NCBI GenBank assembly: GCA_036503065.1
Contig: DASXXM010000625.1
Location: forward strand, 1-5,929
From: DATEPR01 sp036503065
Lineage (GTDB): Bacteria; Actinomycetota; Actinomycetes; Mycobacteriales; Pseudonocardiaceae
Length of the DNA: 5,929 nucleotides
Reading direction: 5' to 3'
Positions 1 to 5,929 of the stretch are shown in pieces. The notes under the pieces were generated by a model. The model ran no database searches. It was not told where the DNA came from and worked only from the letters and a program-made list of their open reading frames with translations. Positions within the stretch are counted from its first letter, which is position 1, and every line of letters starts with the position of its first letter. The position numbers and the translations under genes were made by a program.

Positions 1-773
1 TTCAGCGTCCAGCTGGGGTGGTCCCCGGCCTTGATCGCCTCGAACAGGTCCCGGCGGTGGAAGTCGCCGTCGGCGCCTGCCATCTGGTCGGCCTCGGCCT
101 GGGTGAAGAACTCGTTGCCCTGATCGCTGATGAAGTGGTACTTCACCCAGCACTCCTGGCCCTGGGCGTTGACCCACATATAAGTCTGCGAGCCGTACCC
201 GTTCATGTGCCGCCAGGTCCGCGGGACCCCGCGGTCGCCCATCAGCCAGGTCACCTGGTGGGCCGACTCCGGCGTCAGCGTCCAGAAGTCCCACTGCATG
301 TTGATGTCCCGCAGATGGGTGTCCGACCGGCGCTTCTGCGAGTGGATGAAGTCGGGGAACTTGATGGTGTCCCGGATGAAGAACACCGGGGTGTTGTTCC
401 CGACCAGGTCGTAGTTGCCCTCGCTGGTGTAGAACTTCAACGCGAAGCCGCGCGGGTCACGCCAGGTGTCCGGCGAGCCGAGCTCACCGGCGACCGTGGA
501 GAACCGGGACAGTGCCTCGGTCCGGACGCCGGGCTGGAACAGCGCTGCTTTCGTGAACTGGCTCACGTCCGCGGTGGTTTCGAAGAAACCGAACGCGCCG
601 CCGCCCTTCGCGTGGACCACCCGTTCGGGTACCCGCTCGCGGTTGAACTGGGCCAGCTTCTCGATCAGATAGTGGTCCTGCAAGAGGATCGGGCCGTTGG
701 TGCCGGCGGTCAGCGAGTGGTCATCGCTGCCCACCGGGATACCGGCATTGGTGGTGGTCGGGTTCTCGGTCAC
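1..773 (-). CDS. katA: Monofunctional haem catalase, N-terminal 257 residues (3' end outside window)
   Basis: Haem catalase converting 2 H2O2 to 2 H2O and O2 in the cytoplasm. The visible part reads as a standard small-subunit catalase: a short polar N-terminus, then [14 protein letters not shown] with the distal haem histidine at about residue 54, RFSTVAGE and [11 protein letters not shown] near 90-115, and [14 protein letters not shown] with the catalytic asparagine near 126. Further on come [15 protein letters not shown] and [18 protein letters not shown] at the window edge. The family is usually about 480-500 residues, so roughly half is visible. The start is GTG at 773, overlapping the furA TGA as GTGA. 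An AGAGGAG ribosome site lies 8 bases upstream, and the N-terminus has the expected length, so the start is well supported. It is the second gene of the furA operon and should be induced by peroxide through FurA. Identity as a catalase is certain; the letter of the symbol (katA or catA) is convention. Confidence 0.96.
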   Translation of the reverse strand, partial: MTENPTTTNAGIPVGSDDHSLTAGTNGPILLQDHYLIEKLAQFNRERVPERVVHAKGGGAFGFFETTADVSQFTKAALFQPGVRTEALSRFSTVAGELGSPDTWRDPRGFALKFYTSEGNYDLVGNNTPVFFIRDTIKFPDFIHSQKRRSDTHLRDINMQWDFWTLTPESAHQVTWLMGDRGVPRTWRHMNGYGSQTYMWVNAQGQECWVKYHFISDQGNEFFTQAEADQMAGADGDFHRRDLFEAIKAGDHPSWTL

Positions 774-1267
774 GCCTGGAGCTCCTCTGCACTGGTGCTG
801 CCGTTGTCCACCCCCGGGGTCAGCACGCCGCCGCCGGGCAGACAATCAGGACACAGTCCCCAGAACACAACCTCGGCCTCGTCCACCACGAAGCCGGCTG
901 CATCGGCCGGCTTCAGACAGGGTGCGATGCCGATCACACAATCGACATCGACGGCCCGACCACAACCTCGGCACATGAGGTGGTGGTGGTTGTCACCGGT
1001 GCGCGTCTCGAAGCGGGCCGGGTGACCGGCCGGCTCGATCCGTCGCACCAGTTTGACCCTGGTGAAGACGTTCAGCACGTCGTAGATGGCCTGCGTGGAC
1101 ACCGAGCCGATGGTGCCCCGAACGGCCGCGGCGACCTGGTCCGCTGTTGTGTGCGGATGATCGCCGAGCCACTGCAGCACGGCGAGGCGCGGGATGGTCG
1201 CCCGCAGTCCCGCCGACCGGAGTCGGTACCGCAACGGCTCCGTTCCACCTGGTTGTACCTGGTTCAT
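770..1267 (-). CDS. furA: Fur-family metalloregulator, FurA/CatR/PerR type, regulator of the adjacent catalase
   Basis: 165-residue DNA-binding repressor that probably senses peroxide through bound metal. The N-terminal winged helix (about 10-80) contains LRATIPR and the recognition helix [10 protein letters not shown] (56-65). The C-terminal dimerisation domain has [10 protein letters not shown] (94-103) and CPDC (139-142), giving the CxxC plus CxxC structural zinc site (C99, C102, C139, C142). A regulatory metal site can be mapped on PerR: H39, E87, H94, H96 and D107. The aspartate at the position of PerR D104 favours peroxide sensing over plain iron sensing, but I infer this by alignment from memory. 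The segment [11 protein letters not shown]...GFVVDEAEV...WGLCPDC strongly resembles mycobacterial FurA. The ATG at 1267 is chosen because it lies just downstream of a good promoter. An in-frame ATG at 1336 lies upstream of that promoter and adds a non-homologous stretch. The gene overlaps the catalase by 4 bases, which fits a co-transcribed, autoregulated pair. Whether it is closer to FurA or CatR is not resolved. Confidence 0.93.
   Translation of the reverse strand: MNQVQPGGTEPLRYRLRSAGLRATIPRLAVLQWLGDHPHTTADQVAAAVRGTIGSVSTQAIYDVLNVFTRVKLVRRIEPAGHPARFETRTGDNHHHLMCRGCGRAVDVDCVIGIAPCLKPADAAGFVVDEAEVVFWGLCPDCLPGGGVLTPGVDNGSTSAEELQA
782..788 (-). promoter_or_regulatory. Ribosome binding site of the catalase gene
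   Basis: AGAGGAG on the minus strand, inside the last codons of furA and 8 bases before the GTG at 773. This is a strong Shine-Dalgarno match and decides the catalase start. It also means the catalase can be initiated independently as well as by coupling to furA termination. Confidence 0.8.
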
Positions 1268-1276
1268 GTTGGTCCG

Positions 1277-1305
1277 ATCAGAACACTCAATCTGGAATGA
1301 GTCAA
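1277..1305 (-). promoter_or_regulatory. Promoter of the furA-katA operon, probably leaderless
   Basis: On the minus strand a -35 element TTGACT (1305-1300) is followed by a 17-base spacer and a -10 element TCTGAT (1282-1277), matching 5/6 and 4/6 of the housekeeping sigma consensus. Only nine bases (CGGACCAAC) separate the -10 from the ATG at 1267. Transcription should therefore start 1-5 bases before, or at, the start codon. No Shine-Dalgarno could then be present on the transcript. Leaderless mRNAs are common in actinobacteria. The start-site position is inferred from spacing, not measured. Confidence 0.65.
1285..1302. promoter_or_regulatory. Inverted repeat within the furA promoter, candidate FurA operator
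   Basis: Imperfect palindrome with perfect 5-base arms ACTCA/TGAGT and further matches inside (ACTCAnTCnnGAnTGAGT, 14 of 18 positions symmetric). It overlaps the end of the -35 and fills most of the spacer of the furA promoter. A bound dimer would block RNA polymerase, the expected arrangement for autorepression. It is less G+C rich than its surroundings, as Fur-family sites tend to be. It does not exactly match the Bacillus Per box, so assignment to FurA rests on position and symmetry. Confidence 0.5.
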
Positions 1306-1310
1306 GATTA

Positions 1311-1326
1311 ACCCACCCGAGTGGGT
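1311..1326. repeat. Short perfect inverted repeat ACCCAC-CCGA-GTGGGT
   Basis: Perfect 6-base arms with a 4-base spacer in the furA/MFS intergenic region, six bases beyond the furA -35. It could be a second protein-binding site or a hairpin in the leader of the plus-strand transporter transcript. No known family is recognised for it. Confidence 0.4.
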
Positions 1327-1380
1327 GCCAGGCCACCTCGGAAAATGCGTTGTGTCACAGTGCTGGCGCAGGATCGAATC

Positions 1381-2595
1381 ATGGCTGTGGCAGCGGGCAA
1401 CTACCAGCGGGTCCTGACGCTGCCCGGAGTCGCCACCCTGCTCGTCCTGATGTTCGCGGCACGCATACCGGTGGCCGCGACCAACATGGTGCTCACCCTG
1501 CACGTGGTGCTGACGCTGCACCGCGACTACGGCTCCGCCGGCCTGGTCGGCGCGGTCGGCACCGTCGGCATCGCCATCGGCGCGCCGCTGACCGGACGGG
1601 TGGTGGACGGCTTCGGGCTGCGCAGGATGGTCGTCATCACGACCATCGGCTACGGCGCGTACTGGCTGACCGCCTGGCTGCTGCCGTACCCGGCGCTGCT
1701 GGTCATCTCGTTCTTCGGTGGTCTGTCGGCGTTGCCGGTGATGTCGGTCGGCCGACAGGCACTCGCGGCACTCGTGCCGCTGGAGCACCGGCGGGCGGCG
1801 TTCTCGCTGGACTCCATCTCGCTGGAGATGTCGTTCATGGTCGGCCCGGCCGTCGGTGTGCTCATCGCCACAAAGGTGTCGACGACGGCGGCGGTCATCT
1901 CGGTCGGCTGCCTGCTCGTGCTGGCCGGCATCGCGCTGTTCGTGGTCAACCCGCCGGTCCGCGGCAAACACGACGAGCACTGGGACGGTGTCCGGCCACC
2001 GCGTCGACAGTGGCTGAAATCACAGCTGTTGGCAGCCCTGGCCGCCAGCTGCGGCGCGGTGTTCGTGCTGGCCGGCACCGAGGTGGCGATCGTGGCCGCG
2101 CTGCGCGGGGTCGGGCAGATCAGCTGGACGGGCGTGGTGACCATCGCGATGTGCGTCGCGTCGGCGACCGGCGGCGCGGTCTACGGGACGCTGCGCCGCA
2201 GCCCCGGCCCGCTCGTGCTGATGAGCGTGCTGGGCTTGCTGGTGGTCCCGGTCGGACTGTTGGGCGGCCGGTGGTGGGTCCTGTGCCTGGCGCTGATCCC
2301 GTCGAGCCTGATGTGCGCCCCCACGCTGACCTCGACGGCCGACCGGGTGAGTCGGCTCTCCCCCGCGTCCGTGCGCGGCGAGGCGATGGGCCTGCACAGC
2401 TCGGCGCTGACTCTCGGCGGCGCGCTCGGCGCCCCGGTGGTGGGCACCGTCGTCGACCACTTCGGCGCGGTCGGTGGCTTTGCCGCGGCCGGTATCGGCG
2501 GCATCCTGATCGCCGTGCTGGCCGTGCCACTGGCCCGCAGGCGGGATGTCCGCACCGACCACTCGGCCGGCCGGGCGATTCCGGTCGCCCACTGA
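1381..2595 (+). CDS. Major facilitator superfamily transporter, substrate unknown
   Basis: 404-residue integral membrane protein of the usual 12-helix MFS size and composition, rich in Leu, Val, Ala and Gly with no signal peptide. The loop between helices 2 and 3 carries the MFS motif A form GRVVDGFGLRR (72-82). A second segment, GRQALAALVPLEHRRAAFSLDS followed by SFMVGPAVG (124-159), is typical of helices 4-5. A charged cytoplasmic centre (about 191-213, RGKHDEH and PPRRQ) separates the two six-helix halves. The C-terminal half has GEAMGLHSSALTLGGALGAPVVG (333-355) and an arginine-rich tail. ATG at 1381 is preferred: an AGGA lies 7 bases upstream and helix 1 begins soon after. GTG 1321 and ATG 1345 are in frame but would add a basic, poorly MFS-like leader. 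The gene diverges from furA, so the shared region may control both. The sequence resembles drug-efflux or sugar-efflux type MFS proteins, but no substrate can be assigned. Confidence 0.88.
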   Translation: MAVAAGNYQRVLTLPGVATLLVLMFAARIPVAATNMVLTLHVVLTLHRDYGSAGLVGAVGTVGIAIGAPLTGRVVDGFGLRRMVVITTIGYGAYWLTAWLLPYPALLVISFFGGLSALPVMSVGRQALAALVPLEHRRAAFSLDSISLEMSFMVGPAVGVLIATKVSTTAAVISVGCLLVLAGIALFVVNPPVRGKHDEHWDGVRPPRRQWLKSQLLAALAASCGAVFVLAGTEVAIVAALRGVGQISWTGVVTIAMCVASATGGAVYGTLRRSPGPLVLMSVLGLLVVPVGLLGGRWWVLCLALIPSSLMCAPTLTSTADRVSRLSPASVRGEAMGLHSSALTLGGALGAPVVGTVVDHFGAVGGFAAAGIGGILIAVLAVPLARRRDVRTDHSAGRAIPVAH

Positions 2596-2654
2596 CCAAT
2601 CGAGACGGAACGAAACCAACCGCACGATGATCGGCCGGCAGATTCCCACCGTTT

Positions 2655-2678
2655 GGGGCTCGAACCCGCGGGGGCCCC
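2655..2678 (+). terminator. Possible G/C hairpin terminator after the MFS gene
   Basis: GGGGC (2655-2659) can pair with GCCCC (2674-2678), enclosing the self-complementary CCCGCGGG. It begins 60 bases after the MFS stop. No T-tract follows, as is common in high-GC actinobacteria, so the call rests on stem strength and convergent position alone. Confidence 0.35.
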
Positions 2679-2767
2679 CCGATTTCCAGCGTAGTCGATC
2701 TTGAGATGGGGCTCGACCGAGTTTGGCCGGCCTGTGGACAACTCCGGGTGCGTCGCGCCGCCGCCCG

Positions 2768-2783
2768 GCCGGTTCGAGCCGGC
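2768..2783 (-). terminator. Possible hairpin terminator of the ask-asd-gntK operon
   Basis: Perfect 5-base stem GCCGG/CCGGC around a TTCGAG loop, extendable by a G-T pair. It starts 22 bases after the gntK stop on the minus strand. There is no T-tract, and the stem is short, so this is only a candidate. Confidence 0.35.
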
Positions 2784-2805
2784 TGTGCGACTGGCGAATC
2801 CCGGG

Positions 2806-4242
2806 TCAGTCGATGCCGGCGAGCAGGGCGGACAGGGCGTCGTGGGCGCGTTCGACCAGGGGCCGGTGGGCGGCGAGGCGGGCGGCGAGGTCCGGGTCGG
2901 GGTGGATGGTGTCGGTGGGCGTGATCAGGTCGGCGGCGTCGGCCAGCGACGACAGCTCGCCGAGCGCGCGCCAGCCGAGCAGTGCCGCGCCGAGGCCGGA
3001 ACCGCCCTCGTCGGCGGTGTTGGCCAGGTTCCGGTTGAGGGCCGACGCGATCACCCGACCCCAGATCGGCGAGCGGAAGGCGCCGCCGGTCACCCGGATC
3101 TCCGTCAGGTCGGCCGCGGTCAGCGCCGCCGCCACCAGGGCCAGCTGCTGGCCGACGCCTTCGACCATCGCCCGGGTGATGGCCGCCGGGCCGTGTTCGT
3201 GGCGCAGGCCGATCAGGGCCGCCGTCAGGTCGGGATCCCACCACGGCGCCCGTTCGCCCAGCAGGTACGGCAGGGCGATCAGACCGGCGGGCTCGGTCTT
3301 GTCCGCCGCCGCCAACAGATCGGCGACCGGCTGCCCGAAGCTGTTCGCCGCCCATGCGCCGACGACGCCGCCGTTGCTGATCGCGCCGCCGACCACCCAC
3401 AGGCCATCGGCCAGGGCGTAGCAGAAGGTTCGGCCGCGGTCGTCGACACCCGGCCGGTCGCGGATCGCGCGCAGCGCGCCGCTGGTGCCCAGCGACAGGG
3501 CCGCCATGCCGGGGCGGATCGCGCCGGTGCCCAGATTGGCCAGCGGGCCGTCGCCGGCGCCGGCGACCACCGGCAGGCCCGCCGGGAGCGCCCCCTCGGC
3601 CTTGGCCAGCGCCAGTACCTGGGTGGGCGCCAGGAGTTCGGGCAGTTGGTCCGCCGTGACGTTGGCCAGGGCCAGGGACGGCTCGTGCCAGGCCAGGTGG
3701 TGGATGTTCAGCAGGCCGGTGCCGGACGCGCAGGAGTGCTCGGTGGCCAGGCGACCGGTCAGCGCCGCCAGGACGTAGTCCTTCACGCCAACCCAGTGGC
3801 GCGCCCGCAGGTCCGGCTCGTGTTCGGCGAACCAGGCCAGTTTCACCAGCGGGCTCATCGGGTGGACCGGGGTGCCGGTGGCCCGTTGCAGGTCGACGGC
3901 CCGGCCGTCCCGGCGCCATGCGCGGGCCACCTGCGCGGCTCTACAGTCGGCCCAGCTCAGGGCCGGACCCAACGGGCTGCCTGCGGCGTCCAGCGGCAGC
4001 AGGGTGTGCATGGCGGCGCTGAACGACAGGGCGACCACGTCCCGGCCTGCCGCGCATTCGGCCAACGCGGCGCGGGCCGCCGCCAGCACCTGGTCGGCGT
4101 CCTGGGTCGCGCCGCCGTGCGCGTCGGTGGCCAACGGGTACTTGCGCTCCGCCAACCCGTGGATCCGGCCGTCCCGGCCTGCGGCCACCACCTTCGTGGC
4201 CGTCGTGCCCAGGTCGACACCCAGTACCACCGGCTGCGCCAT
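2806..4242 (-). CDS. gntK: Gluconokinase, FGGY carbohydrate kinase family
   Basis: 478-residue cytoplasmic kinase, probably phosphorylating D-gluconate with ATP to 6-phosphogluconate, which enters the pentose phosphate or Entner-Doudoroff route. Domain 1 opens with the phosphate-binding loop GVDLGTTATKVV (8-19). SFSAAMHTLLPLD (73-85) carries the Met-His pair equivalent to that in xylulokinase. TGTPVHPMSPLVKL (122-135) followed by WVGVKDYV (150-157) is the pattern I associate with gluconokinases of the Bacillus GntK type rather than xylulokinases. GAGDGPLANLG (228-238) holds the probable catalytic Asp231. Domain 2 has SLGTSGALR (250-258) and the adenosine motif VTGGAFRSPIW (384-394). Family members are typically about 500 residues, so this is slightly short but complete. 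The ATG follows the asd TGA by 3 bases with only a weak GAGG upstream, suggesting translation by termination-reinitiation. No gluconate permease or GntR regulator is visible nearby. Xylulokinase or another pentulose kinase is the main alternative. Confidence 0.85.
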   Translation of the reverse strand: MAQPVVLGVDLGTTATKVVAAGRDGRIHGLAERKYPLATDAHGGATQDADQVLAAARAALAECAAGRDVVALSFSAAMHTLLPLDAAGSPLGPALSWADCRAAQVARAWRRDGRAVDLQRATGTPVHPMSPLVKLAWFAEHEPDLRARHWVGVKDYVLAALTGRLATEHSCASGTGLLNIHHLAWHEPSLALANVTADQLPELLAPTQVLALAKAEGALPAGLPVVAGAGDGPLANLGTGAIRPGMAALSLGTSGALRAIRDRPGVDDRGRTFCYALADGLWVVGGAISNGGVVGAWAANSFGQPVADLLAAADKTEPAGLIALPYLLGERAPWWDPDLTAALIGLRHEHGPAAITRAMVEGVGQQLALVAAALTAADLTEIRVTGGAFRSPIWGRVIASALNRNLANTADEGGSGLGAALLGWRALGELSSLADAADLITPTDTIHPDPDLAARLAAHRPLVERAHDALSALLAGID

Positions 4243-4245
4243 GAC

Positions 4246-5310
4246 TCAGACCAGCGCCTCGGCGATCTGGTACGTGTTCAGCGCGGCGCCCTTGCGCAGG
4301 TTGTCCCCGCACACGAAGAAGTCCAGTGTGTTCGGGAAGTCCAGCGCCTGCCGGAACCGGCCGACGTAGGTCGGGTCGGCGCCGACGACGTCCGCCGGGG
4401 TCGGGAACACGCCGGACGCCGGGTCGTCGACGAGTTCGACCGTCGGGTGCGTCGCGAAGATCCGGTGCGCGTCGGCAACCGTGACCGGCCGGGCGAACGT
4501 GGCGTGCACGGCGAGCGAATGCGTCGTCACGACGGGAACCCGCACGCAGGTCGCGGACACCTTCAGGTCGGCGATACCGAGGATCTTGCGGGATTCGTTG
4601 CGTACCTTGAGTTCCTCACTCGACCAGCCGTCCGGCCGGAGCGAGCCGGCCCACGGCACCACGTTGAACGCCAGCGGCGCCGGGAACGGTGAGTCCGTTT
4701 CGGACAGTCCGGCGGCGACGAGCGCTTCCCGCACGTCGCCACCCCGCACGCCCACCTGCTTGCCGCCCACCGCGGCCGCCTCGGCGTACAGCCGGTCGAT
4801 GCCGACCTGCCCGGCGCCGGACGCGGCCTGATAAGAAGCCACGACCAGTTCCCGCAGCTCGAACTCGTGATGCAGCGCGCCGACCGCGGCGATCATGGAC
4901 AGCGTGGTGCAGTTCGGGTTCGAGATGATGCCGCGCGGCCGGTTCGCCAACGCCTCGGCGTTCACCTCCGGCACCACCAGCGGCACGTCCGGGTCCATCC
5001 GGAACGCACCGGAGTTGTCCACCGCGACGGCGCCCAGGGCCGCGGCCACCGGCGCCCACCGCGCGGACAGCTCGTCCGGCACGTCGAACATGGCCACGTC
5101 CACGCCATGGAACACCTCGGGCGTCAGGGCCAGCACGGTCAGTTCCCGGCCGCGCACGGTGTACTTCCGGCCGGCAGAACGCGGCGACGCGATCAGCCGG
5201 ATCTCGCCCCACGGCACCGATTCCCGGCCGTTGATGATGTCGATCATCACGGTGCCCACCGCGCCGGTCGCGCCGACCAGTGCCAACACCGGACCCGTCA
5301 TCCCGCTCAC
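4246..5310 (-). CDS. asd: Aspartate-semialdehyde dehydrogenase
   Basis: 354-residue cytoplasmic enzyme that reduces beta-aspartyl phosphate to L-aspartate 4-semialdehyde with NADPH, the second step of the aspartate pathway to diaminopimelate/lysine, threonine and methionine. The N-terminal Rossmann fold shows LVGATGAVG (11-19). IISNPNCTT (128-136) holds the catalytic Cys134. [10 protein letters not shown] (159-168) is the usual substrate and cofactor loop, and [11 protein letters not shown] (255-265) contains the active-site His264 and the substrate-binding Arg257. [17 protein letters not shown] closes the protein. Two signatures differ from the classical enzyme: FDVPDELS in place of the usual FSAGGS-type loop, and TTHS in place of TGHS. 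I recall both from actinobacterial Asd paralogues, so they mark a clade rather than damage. GTG at 5310 overlaps the ask TGA as GTGA and is preferred; ATG at 5301 would remove only three residues. Confidence 0.95.
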   Translation of the reverse strand: MSGMTGPVLALVGATGAVGTVMIDIINGRESVPWGEIRLIASPRSAGRKYTVRGRELTVLALTPEVFHGVDVAMFDVPDELSARWAPVAAALGAVAVDNSGAFRMDPDVPLVVPEVNAEALANRPRGIISNPNCTTLSMIAAVGALHHEFELRELVVASYQAASGAGQVGIDRLYAEAAAVGGKQVGVRGGDVREALVAAGLSETDSPFPAPLAFNVVPWAGSLRPDGWSSEELKVRNESRKILGIADLKVSATCVRVPVVTTHSLAVHATFARPVTVADAHRIFATHPTVELVDDPASGVFPTPADVVGADPTYVGRFRQALDFPNTLDFFVCGDNLRKGAALNTYQIAEALV

Positions 5311-5840
5311 CGTCCCGTTCCCGCGTAGACCACGGCTTCCTCGTCACCGGCAAGGCCGAACGCGTCGTGGATGGCGCGGACGGCGTCGTCCACCTGCAGG
5401 TCGCGGATCAGCACCGAGATCCGGATCTCCGAGGTGTTGATGATCTCGATGTTCACGCCCGCCTTCGCGAGTGCCTCGCAGAACGTCGCCGTCACGCCGG
5501 GATGCGAGCGCATACCGGCGCCGACCAGCGACACCTTGCCGATGTGGTCGTCGTAGAGGACCTGTTCGAAGCCCAGCTCGGACCGGGTGCGCTCGAGTGC
5601 CGCGACCGCGGTCGGGCCGTTGCTCTTGGACAGCGTGAACGTGATGTCGGTACGACCCGACGTGGCCGCGGACACGTTCTGCAGCACCATGTCGATGTCG
5701 ATCTCGGCGTCCGCGATCACCCGGAAGATGCGGGCGGCGACCCCGGTGTGGTCCGGCACGCCGGTCACGGTCACCTTGGCCTCGGACCGGTCGTGTGCGA
5801 CACCGGTGATCATCGCCTGTTCCACGGGAAGCGCCTCCAT
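5307..5840 (-). CDS. Possible separately translated beta subunit of aspartokinase (internal start)
   Basis: An in-frame ATG at 5840 begins [14 protein letters not shown] and would give a 177-residue product made only of the two ACT domains. Corynebacterium lysC makes a beta subunit of about this size from the equivalent internal start (MEDIPVEEA), forming an alpha2beta2 regulatory assembly. The region before this ATG has no strong Shine-Dalgarno (GTCCGGGTCG), so internal initiation is plausible by homology but not shown by the sequence. Confidence 0.4.
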   Translation of the reverse strand: MEALPVEQAMITGVAHDRSEAKVTVTGVPDHTGVAARIFRVIADAEIDIDMVLQNVSAATSGRTDITFTLSKSNGPTAVAALERTRSELGFEQVLYDDHIGKVSLVGAGMRSHPGVTATFCEALAKAGVNIEIINTSEIRISVLIRDLQVDDAVRAIHDAFGLAGDEEAVVYAGTGR

Positions 5841-5929
5841 CGACCCGGACACCAGGGTGCCGGGCTTGTTGCCGTAGGAAGACCTGACTCGGATCGGCAC
5901 ACCGTAGCGGCGGGCGTACTCGACGCAGC
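5307..5929 (-). CDS. ask: Aspartokinase, C-terminal regulatory part (5' end outside window)
   Basis: Aspartate kinase phosphorylates L-aspartate, the first and feedback-controlled step of the aspartate pathway. The visible 206 residues start inside the end of the kinase domain ([22 protein letters not shown]). They continue with two ACT domains: [15 protein letters not shown]...[11 protein letters not shown], and [15 protein letters not shown]...[12 protein letters not shown]. The protein ends AVVYAGTGR, as in other actinobacterial LysC proteins. The ACT1 segment [15 protein letters not shown] aligns with the Corynebacterium region holding lysine/threonine feedback residues (S301 and T311 there) and retains Ser and Thr at those places. 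Concerted feedback inhibition is therefore likely; this is inferred from the family. The full protein is usually about 420 residues, so half is missing. The stop overlaps the asd start by 4 bases, so the two are translationally coupled. lysC is an equally valid symbol. Confidence 0.96.
   Translation of the reverse strand, partial: CVEYARRYGVPIRVRSSYGNKPGTLVSGSMEALPVEQAMITGVAHDRSEAKVTVTGVPDHTGVAARIFRVIADAEIDIDMVLQNVSAATSGRTDITFTLSKSNGPTAVAALERTRSELGFEQVLYDDHIGKVSLVGAGMRSHPGVTATFCEALAKAGVNIEIINTSEIRISVLIRDLQVDDAVRAIHDAFGLAGDEEAVVYAGTGR

Larger units (their letters stand above)
2596..2805. other. Convergent intergenic region without a gene
   Basis: 210 bases between the ends of the MFS gene and gntK. 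No reading frame with plausible start and codon use was found, and no tRNA folds here. It holds G/C-rich palindromes (CCCGCGGG at 2665-2672, GGGGGCCCCC at 2670-2679) and three copies of a GGCTCGA-type element, one inverted. The likely role is transcription termination from both sides. Confidence 0.6.

Noticed and set aside
778..785. Perfect 8-base palindrome GGAGCTCC at the catalase ribosome site
   Set aside because: It arises from the AGGAG Shine-Dalgarno followed by CTCC and is too short and common to claim as an operator, though it could weakly mask the ribosome site.
18..1025. Plus-strand open frame of 335 codons over the catalase gene
   Set aside because: The minus strand encodes an unmistakable catalase with all expected motifs; the plus frame has no similarity to any family I know.
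1268..1336. Upstream extension of furA to an in-frame ATG at 1336
   Set aside because: It would place the start codon upstream of the -35 and -10 hexamers and add 23 residues without resemblance to Fur proteins. The ATG at 1267 fits the promoter and family length.
1194..2630. Plus-strand open frame of 478 codons overlapping furA and the MFS gene
   Set aside because: The MFS frame beside it has hydrophobic helices and family motifs, whereas this frame yields Arg/Gly/Ala-rich sequence with no recognisable fold.
2640..2700. tRNA-like T-arm GGGTTCGAGCCC on the minus strand near 2657-2670
   Set aside because: The five pairs needed for a T-stem do not form (two mismatches), there is no matching acceptor stem, and no anticodon arm could be placed upstream.
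2120..3919. Minus-strand open frame of 599 codons spanning gntK, the intergenic region and the end of the MFS gene
   Set aside because: It is out of frame with gntK, of low-complexity Arg/Gly/Pro composition, and runs antisense to the transporter. It is a by-product of high G+C content.
2701..4692. Long plus-strand open frame of 663 codons opposite gntK and asd
   Set aside because: It is an antisense shadow: the protein is rich in Gly, Arg, Gln and Val with no domain, while the minus strand encodes clear FGGY kinase and Asd motifs across the same bases.
1..5929. Search for CRISPR arrays, insertion sequences, phage, defence or toxin-antitoxin genes
   Set aside because: No regularly spaced repeats, transposase or integrase motifs, terminal repeats or target duplications, and no short paired genes were found; coding content is accounted for by six conventional genes.

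Overview
The window is very G+C rich, with strong third-position G/C bias, GTG starts and 4-base gene overlaps, all typical of a high-GC actinomycete. The Asd and FurA variants resemble those I recall from Streptomyces, Mycobacterium and Pseudonocardiales. The streptomycete or pseudonocardial level is my inference; no rRNA or other marker is present to fix it.

Layout from left to right. (1) Positions 1-1267, minus strand: a Fur-family regulator of the FurA/CatR/PerR type and a monofunctional haem catalase, cut by the left edge. The two genes overlap as GTGA and form one oxidative-stress operon. Its promoter can be read directly: TTGACT, a 17-base spacer, then TCTGAT. It places the transcript start within a few bases of the furA ATG, so the transcript is probably leaderless. 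An inverted repeat sits in the promoter spacer and looks like the autoregulatory operator. (2) Positions 1381-2595, plus strand: a divergently transcribed MFS transporter of unknown substrate, sharing a 113-base intergenic region with furA. (3) Positions 2596-2805: a convergent intergenic region with no gene, containing G/C hairpins and short repeated GGCTCGA elements. (4) Positions 2806-5929, minus strand: the C-terminal half of aspartokinase (ask/lysC, cut by the right edge), aspartate-semialdehyde dehydrogenase (asd) and an FGGY gluconokinase (gntK). They are packed as one operon: a 4-base overlap between ask and asd, and a 3-base gap between asd and gntK.

Ask and Asd carry out the first two steps of the aspartate pathway, leading to lysine/diaminopimelate, threonine and methionine. 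Gluconokinase would feed 6-phosphogluconate into the oxidative pentose phosphate pathway, a source of the NADPH that Asd consumes; that link is inference. FurA would repress itself and the catalase until peroxide or metal change releases it. I see no mobile element, CRISPR array, RNA gene or clearly novel system. The points most worth a second look are the gntK coupling to ask-asd, the operator-in-promoter layout of furA, and the possible internal start of the aspartokinase beta subunit.
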